From positions 209,614 through 273,613 of the forward strand of contig NZ_JANLOD010000066.1 of NCBI RefSeq assembly GCF_025466085.1: a DNA stretch of 64,000 bases, in the 5' to 3' direction. Below the pieces are notes generated by a model. The model did not search any database and was not told the DNA's origin. It was given only the letters and a program-made list of their open reading frames with translations. Shown one piece after another: positions 58,004 through 64,000 of this stretch; the first letter of the stretch is position 1, and every line of letters starts with the position of its first letter. A program made the translations under genes and the position numbers. This DNA comes from Pseudomonas sp. 14P_8.1_Bac3 (GTDB lineage: Bacteria; Pseudomonadota; Gammaproteobacteria; Pseudomonadales; Pseudomonadaceae).

Positions 58004-58915
58004 TCAGCCCTTGAAGTCCGAGTTGGCATAGACGGCCAACTTACCCTGGATGAAGTCCAGGAAACATTGAATCCGCAGGGCCAGTTGCGAGTTGCGGTAG
58101 TACACCGCGTTGATCGGCTGGCGATAGCCGCTGTTGAAATCAGCCAGCAACACCTTCAAGCGCCCGGCACGAATGTCGTCGATGGTCATGAAATGCGACA
58201 GGCTGGCAATGCCCTGGCCTTCCAGCGCCAGGTGCCGGATGGTCTCGCCGCTGGAGGCGCTGATCGACGCCTGGATCGGCCAACGGTCACCGTGCACATA
58301 GCGCAACGGCCATTGATTGAGCCCCTCGTTATGGGTGAAGCCCAGCAGCGCGTGCCCGCTCAGATCCTCGACGGCCATCGGTGTGCCGTATTGCTCAAGA
58401 TAAGCCGGGCTGGCGACGATGTGCAGCGGGCTGCAACCCAGCGAACGGGCATGCAGGGTCGAGTCAGCCAAGGTGCCGATGCGGATGGCGATGTCGGTGC
58501 TTTGCTCCAGCAGGTCGATGATCAGGTCGTTGCTGTTGAGTTCCAGCTGAATGTCCGGGTAGAGCCGGCGGAACTCGTCGATGTAGGGCACGATGGCGTG
58601 CAGCATGAACGGCGCCGCGGCATTGATCCGCAAGCGTCCGGACGGTGTTTGCTGGCGCGAGTTGAGGCGTTCTTCGAGCTCGTCCATCTGATCGAGAATC
58701 AGCTTGGCGTGCTCGAAGAAATACTTGCCTTCCTCGGTCAGGTCCATGCGCCGCGTAGTGCGGTTGATCAGTGTGGTATCGAGCTTGGCCTCCAGCCGCG
58801 ACAGCGTGCGGCTGACCGCCGACGGCGTTTGCCCGACCTGTTCGGCGGCTGCGGAAATCGACCCGCATTCAATTACGCAGACGAAAATCTGCAGTTCATC
58901 GGATCTGGCTTTCAC
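58004..58915 (-). CDS. LysR-family transcriptional regulator
   Basis: This 303-residue regulator has an N-terminal winged helix (about 5-65, with ISAAAEQVGQTPSAVSRTLS) and a C-terminal periplasmic-binding-like effector domain. It starts with GTG at 58915 (MKARSDELQIFVCVIE). It lies between the SDR gene and mdaB on the same strand, so it may regulate mdaB, the SDR gene or the divergent quinol monooxygenase gene. Confidence 0.92.
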   Translation of the reverse strand: MKARSDELQIFVCVIECGSISAAAEQVGQTPSAVSRTLSRLEAKLDTTLINRTTRRMDLTEEGKYFFEHAKLILDQMDELEERLNSRQQTPSGRLRINAAAPFMLHAIVPYIDEFRRLYPDIQLELNSNDLIIDLLEQSTDIAIRIGTLADSTLHARSLGCSPLHIVASPAYLEQYGTPMAVEDLSGHALLGFTHNEGLNQWPLRYVHGDRWPIQASISASSGETIRHLALEGQGIASLSHFMTIDDIRAGRLKVLLADFNSGYRQPINAVYYRNSQLALRIQCFLDFIQGKLAVYANSDFKG

Positions 58916-58967
58916 CGGTGTTCCTTATGTCTTTTGCGGGGTTCCAGATACCGATAGTAGCCGAGGC

Positions 58968-59558
58968 TTATGCCGGCAGGCCAAACAGCGCTTTCAAATG
59001 CTGTTCATACCGCGCCACGTCGGCCTCGATGTTCGGGCGTTTCATCACGTCGACGGCAATGAACGTCGGCAAACCGGTCATGCCAAGGAACTCGTTGGCC
59101 TTGTGGAACGGAAAGTACACCGCGTCCACGCCCTTGCCTTCGAAGAAGTCGGTCGGGTCGTCGAAGGCTTGCTGCGGGGCGTTCCAGGTCAGCGACAACA
59201 TGTATTGCTTGCCTTGTATCAGGCCACCGCTGCCGTACTTTTGCGAAGCGTCGGAACGGGTGCGGCCGTCGCTGGCGTACAGGCTGCCGTGGCCTTCGGT
59301 GAAGACTTCGTCGATGTACTTCTTCACGGTCCACGGCGCGCCCATCCACCAGCCGGGCATCTGATAAATGATCACGTCAGCCCAGAGGAATTTGGCGATT
59401 TCTTCGGCGACGTCGTACCCCTGGTCAATAAAGGTGGTTTTCACGTCGACACCGCCGCGATCCAGCACGCTCAGCGCAGCTTCGTGCAGGGTGGTGTTGT
59501 AGCGGCCATCGGAATGCGCAAACTGTTTGCCGCCATTGAGCAACAGGACTTTTTTCAT
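58968..59558 (-). CDS. mdaB: NAD(P)H:quinone oxidoreductase MdaB
   Basis: This 196-residue flavodoxin-fold oxidoreductase reads MKKVLLLNGGKQFAHSDGRY at the start and has the motifs YQMPGWWMGAPWTVKKYIDE and TWNAPQQAFDDP, as in MdaB. It reduces quinones by two electrons with FAD and NADPH. A quinol monooxygenase-like gene is divergent to it, recalling the mdaB-ygiN pair of E. coli, which is thought to cycle quinones. Confidence 0.9.
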   Translation of the reverse strand: MKKVLLLNGGKQFAHSDGRYNTTLHEAALSVLDRGGVDVKTTFIDQGYDVAEEIAKFLWADVIIYQMPGWWMGAPWTVKKYIDEVFTEGHGSLYASDGRTRSDASQKYGSGGLIQGKQYMLSLTWNAPQQAFDDPTDFFEGKGVDAVYFPFHKANEFLGMTGLPTFIAVDVMKRPNIEADVARYEQHLKALFGLPA

Positions 59559-59721
59559 GAGAAGTCTCGGAAGGGTCAGAAAATGGATGGCGGCAGGTTA
59601 ACCATCGGCCTCGCGCGGAATAAGCCCTGAATTCACAAAATTCATTTGATCAATACGCACGAATCGATAAGGGATTGTTGCCATAGACTGACGCCGTTTC
59701 TGCCCCTTGAGGAAGTTTCTG

Positions 59722-60036
59722 ATGAGTGAATTGCAAGGCTTCATCCTGCACGCCAAGACCCGCCCGGAAAAATCCGACGCCTTCGAAGCGTTTTTCCGTG
59801 GCTACGTGGAAGCCAGTCGCGCCGAGCCCGGCTGCATCGAGTACCACATGCTGCGCGACAAACAGGACCCCACGCTGTTTATCTTCTTTGAGATCTGGCA
59901 ATCCAAGGCGCACCTCGACGTGCACTCCAGCCTGCCGCACATGAAGCAATTCCTTGAGCAACGCGATGAATACCTGGAACGGGATTTCGACATCCGCGCC
60001 ATCGACATGCTCAGCCCGTCGTCCGCTACCCGTTGA
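59722..60036 (+). CDS. ABM-domain protein, putative quinol monooxygenase (YgiN-like)
   Basis: This 104-residue protein has one antibiotic-biosynthesis monooxygenase (ABM) domain, with EPGCIEYHMLRDKQDPTLF and FEIWQSKAHLDVHSSLPHM. It has the same length as E. coli YgiN. It is divergent from mdaB across 163 bases. The ATG at 59722 gives the proper domain; a Met 15 bases upstream is possible. Its 3' end overlaps the convergent TauE/SafE gene by 11 bases. Confidence 0.85.
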   Translation: MSELQGFILHAKTRPEKSDAFEAFFRGYVEASRAEPGCIEYHMLRDKQDPTLFIFFEIWQSKAHLDVHSSLPHMKQFLEQRDEYLERDFDIRAIDMLSPSSATR

Positions 60037-60790
60037 TCAGCAGGTGGCCGCCGAGCACGCCGAGGCCGATGAAAAACACCCGCTTGAACAAGGTGGCGCT
60101 GATCCGCTGACGCAGCCATTGGCCGAGCAACATGCCTAGCACCGCCGGGATCAACGCCAGCAACGACCCACTCAACTCGCCCCCGCCCAATGCCCCGCGC
60201 CACAACAGGCCGGCGGCGAGGGCCAGGGTCGATACGGTGAACGACAGGCCCAACGCCTGCACCAGCTCATCCTTGCTCAAACCCAGCGCTTGCAGATACG
60301 GCACGGCCGGAATCACGAAAACCCCGGTGGCCGACGTGATCACACCGGTCAGTAAGCCGCAGAGCGGACCGAGCCAGCGTTCGGTGCGGCTGCCGACGCG
60401 AAGGGTCGGCAGGAACAAGCCGCTCAGCGCATAGAGCAACAGCGCCGCGCCCAACCCCCGAACCACCCAGTGACCACCGGCCATGCCGATCCACAGCGTA
60501 CCGGCGCCGGTGCCGATGAAGATCGCCAGCAACATCGGCCACAGACGTTTGACCAACCCGCGCAAATGTCCGCCGAACGCCAGTTGCCAGACGTTGGTGA
60601 GCGTCGCGGGAATGATCAGCAGCGCTGCAGCCTGCGACGGCGCCATAGCCAGGCCGAGCAAGCCCATGGCGATGGTGGGCAGTCCGAGGCCGATGACACC
60701 TTTGATCATGCCGGCCAGCAGGAAGGTGACGATGACCATCAGTGACAGGGTCAGGCCAAGGTTTTGGTAAAACGCGGTGAGTGTATTCAT
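60026..60790 (-). CDS. TauE/SafE-family sulfite/organosulfonate exporter
   Basis: This 254-residue protein has about seven to eight hydrophobic segments and the duplicated TauE/SafE motif (LAGMIKGVIGLGLPTIAMGL in the first half; GLLTGVITSATGVFVIPAVP in the second). Substrate unknown. I placed the start at 60790 (MNTLTAFYQNLGLTLS); the frame stays open upstream through a REPIN. It is divergent from the LysR gene at 61024, its likely regulator. Confidence 0.9.
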   Translation of the reverse strand: MNTLTAFYQNLGLTLSLMVIVTFLLAGMIKGVIGLGLPTIAMGLLGLAMAPSQAAALLIIPATLTNVWQLAFGGHLRGLVKRLWPMLLAIFIGTGAGTLWIGMAGGHWVVRGLGAALLLYALSGLFLPTLRVGSRTERWLGPLCGLLTGVITSATGVFVIPAVPYLQALGLSKDELVQALGLSFTVSTLALAAGLLWRGALGGGELSGSLLALIPAVLGMLLGQWLRQRISATLFKRVFFIGLGVLGGHLLING

Positions 60791-60890
60791 GGGCTTATCC
60801 TGAGCCCGGAACGGCTGGATGAAAATCTGCCATATACTGAGGGTGCCTTTTGTTTTGGCAGAGGCTGAAGGTTTTAGTGGGTACTGCTGG

Positions 60891-60989
60891 CCTCTTCGCG
60901 GGCAAGCCCGCTCCCACAGGGATTTTCGTCGTGCACCAAGCCTCCGCACTCCCACGACCACTGTGGGAGCGGGCTTGCCCCCGAGAGGC
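60891..60989. repeat. REPIN, GTGGGAGC type
   Basis: CTCTTCGCGGGCAAGCCCGC and the inverted GTGGGAGCGGGCTTGCCC flank a spacer of about 45 bases in the TauE-LysR intergenic region, so it lies inside a divergent promoter region. Confidence 0.8.
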
Positions 60990-61023
60990 CGTCCCCGACA
61001 ACCAACACTCAAAGGCTGTCCCC

Positions 61024-61914
61024 ATGCACTTCGACCTCACCGACCTGCGCCTCTACCTGAACACCCTCGACACCGGCAACATCACTGCCGGCGCCGCGCG
61101 CAGCCACTTGTCCCTGGCAGCAGCGAGCGCGCGGATTCGGGCGATGGAAGCTTCCCTCGGTATCGACTTACTCGAGCGCGGCCGTCGCGGCGTGACTCCC
61201 ACGTGGGCGGGCAAAGCCTTGGCGCAACACGCAAGGCTCCTGCTGCAACACGCCGAACGCATGCAACTGGACCTGGCCGAATACGCCAAGGGCGTCAAAG
61301 GTCAGGTGCGCTTGCTGTGCAATACCACGGCGATCACCGAGCACCTGCCGGAAGTGCTGGCCGACTTCCTGTGCCGCCATCCCAACCTCGACATCGACCT
61401 GCAGGAAATGCCCAGTCTGCGCATCGTTCACGCCCTGCGCCAGGGGGCGGCGGACCTGGGCATCGTCTCCGACGCCGTGGACACCCACGCCCTCGACACC
61501 CTGCCCTTCCGCGATGATCCACTGGTGCTGATCATGCCCCGTGACCATTCCCTGGCGAACGGAGCGACACCGGCGTTCAGCGACACCCTGGCGCACGATT
61601 ACGTCGGCCTGGCCGCCAACAGCGCCCTGGCGGTGTACCTCGAAGAACAGGCGTTGCACGCGGGAATGCGCCTGCCAATACGGATTCGTGCGGAGGGGTT
61701 CGACGGCGTGATACGCATGGTCGCGCGAGGTGCCGGGCTGGCGATTGTGCCGCTGGCGGCGATCCAGCGCCGCGGCGCCGATCAATCCTTCAAGTGCTTC
61801 ACCCTGGGGGAAGACTGGGCCCGGCGAAAACTGTTGCTGTGCGCCCGTTCATTCGAGGGCCTGCCCGGTTATGCCAAGGCCCTGCTCGACGCGTTACGCC
61901 CTGCAGACCATTGA
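61024..61914 (+). CDS. LysR-family transcriptional regulator
   Basis: This 296-residue regulator has an N-terminal HTH (about 4-62, with ITAGAARSHLSLAAASARIR) and an effector-binding domain with LCNTTAITEHLPEVLADFL and GVIRMVARGAGLAIVPLAAI. It is divergent from the TauE/SafE exporter and probably controls it. The ATG at 61024 (MHFDLTDLRLYLNTLDTGN) starts the domain. Effector unknown. Confidence 0.92.
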   Translation: MHFDLTDLRLYLNTLDTGNITAGAARSHLSLAAASARIRAMEASLGIDLLERGRRGVTPTWAGKALAQHARLLLQHAERMQLDLAEYAKGVKGQVRLLCNTTAITEHLPEVLADFLCRHPNLDIDLQEMPSLRIVHALRQGAADLGIVSDAVDTHALDTLPFRDDPLVLIMPRDHSLANGATPAFSDTLAHDYVGLAANSALAVYLEEQALHAGMRLPIRIRAEGFDGVIRMVARGAGLAIVPLAAIQRRGADQSFKCFTLGEDWARRKLLLCARSFEGLPGYAKALLDALRPADH

Positions 61915-62004
61915 GCAGCAACGCTCGGTATTCCAAAGCGCTGGGCCAGAGTAATATTCGCCCTTTCAAATCAGGCCTGGCCACAACAACCAGAAGGGAA
62001 ATAG

Positions 62005-63408
62005 ATGGCGGATGAAATCGTGCAACAGGCAACGCTCAAGCGGGGATTGAAAAATCGGCATATTCAGCTGATTGCCCTGGGCGGTGCTATCGGGACGGGG
62101 CTGTTCCTGGGCTCCGCCGGCGTGCTCAAGTCTGCCGGACCGTCGATGATCCTCGGCTACGCGATTGCCGGTTTCATCGCGTTTCTGATCATGCGCCAGT
62201 TGGGCGAGATGATTGTCGAAGAACCGGTGGCCGGCTCCTTCAGCCACTTCGCCCACAACTACTGGGGCAGCTTTGCCGGCTTCCTGTCCGGCTGGAACTA
62301 TTGGGTGCTGTACGTGCTGGTGGGCATGGCCGAGCTGACCGCCGTCGGCAAGTACGTGCAGTTCTGGTGGCCGGAAGTGCCGACCTGGGTCAGCGCGGCG
62401 GTGTTCTTCGTGCTGGTCAACCTGATCAATACGCTGAACGTCAAAGTCTTCGGCGAGATGGAGTTCTGGTTCGCGATCATCAAGGTCGTGGCCATCATCG
62501 GCATGATCCTCCTCGGCTGCTACATGCTGTTCAGCGGCACCGGCGGCCCGCAGGCATCGGTGAGCAACCTGTGGAGCCACGGCGGCTTCTTCCCCAACGG
62601 CACCAACGGTTTGCTGATGGCGATGGCGTTCATCATGTTTTCCTTCGGCGGCCTGGAACTCGTCGGCATCACCGCGGCTGAAGCCAGCGAACCGCGCAAG
62701 GTCATCCCCAAAGCCATCAACCAGGTGGTTTATCGGGTACTGATCTTCTACGTTGGCGCACTTACCGTGCTGCTGTCGCTGTACCCGTGGGATCAGCTGT
62801 TACAGACCCTGGGCGCTTCGGGCGATGCCTACAGCGGCAGTCCGTTCGTGCAGATCTTCGCCCTGATTGGCAGCGACACCGCCGCGCAAATCCTCAACTT
62901 CGTGGTGCTCACCGCCGCGCTGTCGGTCTACAACAGCGGCGTCTACTGCAACAGCCGCATGCTCTACGGCCTGGCAGAACAAGGCGACGCCCCCAAGGTG
63001 TTGATGAAGCTGAACAAGCAAGGCGTACCGGTGCTGGCGTTGGGCATCTCGGCGCTGATCACGCTGCTGGCGGTGGTGGTCAACTACGTCGCGCCGCATG
63101 AAGCGCTGGAGCTGCTGTTCGCTCTGGTGGTCGCCTCGCTGATGATCAACTGGGCGCTGATCAGCCTGACCCACCTCAAGTTCCGCAAGGCCATGGGCCA
63201 GCGCGGCATCGTCCCTGGCTTCAAGGCCTTCTGGTCGCCGTACACCAATTACCTGTGCCTGGCGTTCATGGCGGTGATCATCTGCGTCATCTGGATGACT
63301 CCACCGGTCCGCGCCTCGGTGTATGCGATGCCGGTGTGGGTGTTGCTCATCTACGGCTGCTACCGGTTGCGCATGGCCCGGCATCGGAACCTGCCTGTGG
63401 CTCAATAA
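62005..63408 (+). CDS. aroP: Amino acid permease, AroP-like
   Basis: This 467-residue protein of the APC family has 12 membrane segments. The N-terminus LKRGLKNRHIQLIALGGAIG, then MRQLGEMIVEEPVAGSFSHF and FSFGGLELVGITAAEA, closely follow E. coli AroP, the general aromatic amino acid importer. Pseudomonas has several AroP/PheP/ProY paralogues, so the substrate should be confirmed. A clear terminator follows. Confidence 0.85.
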   Translation: MADEIVQQATLKRGLKNRHIQLIALGGAIGTGLFLGSAGVLKSAGPSMILGYAIAGFIAFLIMRQLGEMIVEEPVAGSFSHFAHNYWGSFAGFLSGWNYWVLYVLVGMAELTAVGKYVQFWWPEVPTWVSAAVFFVLVNLINTLNVKVFGEMEFWFAIIKVVAIIGMILLGCYMLFSGTGGPQASVSNLWSHGGFFPNGTNGLLMAMAFIMFSFGGLELVGITAAEASEPRKVIPKAINQVVYRVLIFYVGALTVLLSLYPWDQLLQTLGASGDAYSGSPFVQIFALIGSDTAAQILNFVVLTAALSVYNSGVYCNSRMLYGLAEQGDAPKVLMKLNKQGVPVLALGISALITLLAVVVNYVAPHEALELLFALVVASLMINWALISLTHLKFRKAMGQRGIVPGFKAFWSPYTNYLCLAFMAVIICVIWMTPPVRASVYAMPVWVLLIYGCYRLRMARHRNLPVAQ

Positions 63409-63424
63409 TCGCGGCATAAAAAAC

Positions 63425-63457
63425 GCCCCGACATTCCATGAATGCCGGGGCTTTTTT
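63425..63457 (+). terminator. Terminator after the AroP-like gene
   Basis: GCCCCGACATT and AATGCCGGGGC pair with one mismatch, followed by TTTTTT. Confidence 0.88.
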
Positions 63458-63598
63458 GTGCGCATCGTCCTCTGAGGAGCGAGCCGTTTGCATGGTCGCG
63501 CGTTTCTGGACACCTCGATGTCGAGCACAGACAACTCGCACCGGCCCAACACCGTCAGGATGCGCCTTCAGCTCTCCCGCCCAATGTCCGGAGTCATC

Positions 63599-63949
63599 AT
63601 GACCGCAAACTCACCGATTACCGTTCTTCGCGATACCCACCCGCTGCCGGTGCTCGACGCCTGCAAATGGGAAAAGCTCGAAGGCGATCCGCACACCGTC
63701 AACCTCAACGCCTACACCAGCGAAGACGGCAGCAAGATCATGGGCACCTGGATCTGCACGCCGGGCAAGTGGTATGTGGAATACGTGAAGTGGGAATACT
63801 GCGATTTCCGCGAGGGCTACTGCATCATCACGCCGGAAGGCAAAGAGCCGATTCACCTGCGTGCGGGGGATATTTTCGTCATCGAACCGGGCATGAAAGG
63901 CACGTGGGAAGTGGTGGAAACCGTGCGCAAGTATTTCGTGTTTGCCTGA
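63599..63949 (+). CDS. Cupin-domain protein
   Basis: This 116-residue protein of the (S)-ureidoglycine aminohydrolase-type cupin group (DUF861-like) reads GTWICTPGKWYVEYVKWEYC and FREGYCIITPEGKEPIHLRA, then GDIFVIEPGMKGTWEVVETVRK. Function unknown; many are small metal-binding enzymes. The ATG at 63599 (MTANSPITVLRDTHP) gives the normal domain length; the frame is open further upstream without homology. Confidence 0.85.
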   Translation: MTANSPITVLRDTHPLPVLDACKWEKLEGDPHTVNLNAYTSEDGSKIMGTWICTPGKWYVEYVKWEYCDFREGYCIITPEGKEPIHLRAGDIFVIEPGMKGTWEVVETVRKYFVFA

Positions 63950-63979
63950 TGCATAAACGCAGGGAGTCACTGTGGGAGC

Positions 63980-64000
63980 GGGGGGGGGGGGGGGGGGGGG
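63980..64000. other. Poly-G run at the window end, probable sequencing artefact
   Basis: The last 21 bases are all G. They follow CACTGTGGGAGCG, which is the beginning of a REP element whose usual continuation would be GGCTTGC. A pure G run is a known artefact of two-colour sequencing at a contig end. Confidence 0.75.

Noticed and set aside
6106..63980. CRISPR array
   Set aside because: Repeated motifs were checked; they are inverted REP elements and not regularly spaced direct repeats with unique spacers.

Overview
The window is a piece of a Pseudomonas chromosome, most likely from the P. fluorescens group. This rests on gene content and order: a Cys-poor 134-residue Fur, the bamE/rnfH/ratA/smpB block, the lld lactate cluster, a pel operon with pelX, and two families of Pseudomonas-type REP repeats (GTAGGAGC.. 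and GTGGGAGC..). No database search was run. Family calls come from motifs and memory of the families. The last 21 bases are all G, which looks like an artefact at a contig end.

Layout. 0-6 kb: stress and housekeeping genes: grpE (partial, with a sigma-32 promoter), recN with a LexA-type box, fur, bamE, rnfH, ratA, a sodium-coupled transporter and smpB. 6-15 kb: D/L-lactate use: the LldR repressor, its 17-bp palindromic operator, the LldP permease, the LldEFG (LutABC) L-lactate dehydrogenase and a D-lactate dehydrogenase. 15-16.2 kb: two small secreted paralogues, then the tmRNA gene ssrA, the RNA partner of SmpB.

16.2-28.1 kb: a genomic island of about 12 kb inserted at the 3' end of ssrA. 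It has a P4-type integrase next to ssrA, a cluster of strong hairpins with DnaA-box-like motifs, and a second integrase-like gene cut by an amber codon before its catalytic tyrosine. It also carries a complete Prr-type cassette: type I restriction-modification genes hsdM and hsdS, the PrrC anticodon nuclease, and hsdR. A very acidic 44-codon reading frame is wedged between prrC and hsdR and overlaps both. The right end carries a degenerate copy of the ssrA 3' end plus terminator. No REP elements were seen inside the island, although nine lie elsewhere in the window.

28.4-31.5 kb: the HscC Hsp70 with a membrane J-domain partner. 31.5-44.8 kb: the Pel exopolysaccharide operon pelX-pelA-B-C-D-E-F-G on the minus strand, with two FleQ-box-like sites upstream. 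45-48.5 kb: an ArnT-like glycosyltransferase, a PAP2 phosphatase and an Ais-like histidine phosphatase, a likely envelope lipid-modification group. 48.7-64 kb: a chemoreceptor, a glyoxalase-fold protein, a D-aminoacylase/RpiR/GntP operon, a SulP transporter, an SDR protein, LysR regulators, an MdaB/YgiN-like quinone pair, a TauE/SafE exporter, an AroP-like permease and a cupin.

The most interesting stretch is the prr island. Restriction and an anticodon nuclease held in check by the restriction complex form a two-layer phage defence. The unlisted small acidic frame between prrC and hsdR is the best candidate for something undescribed.
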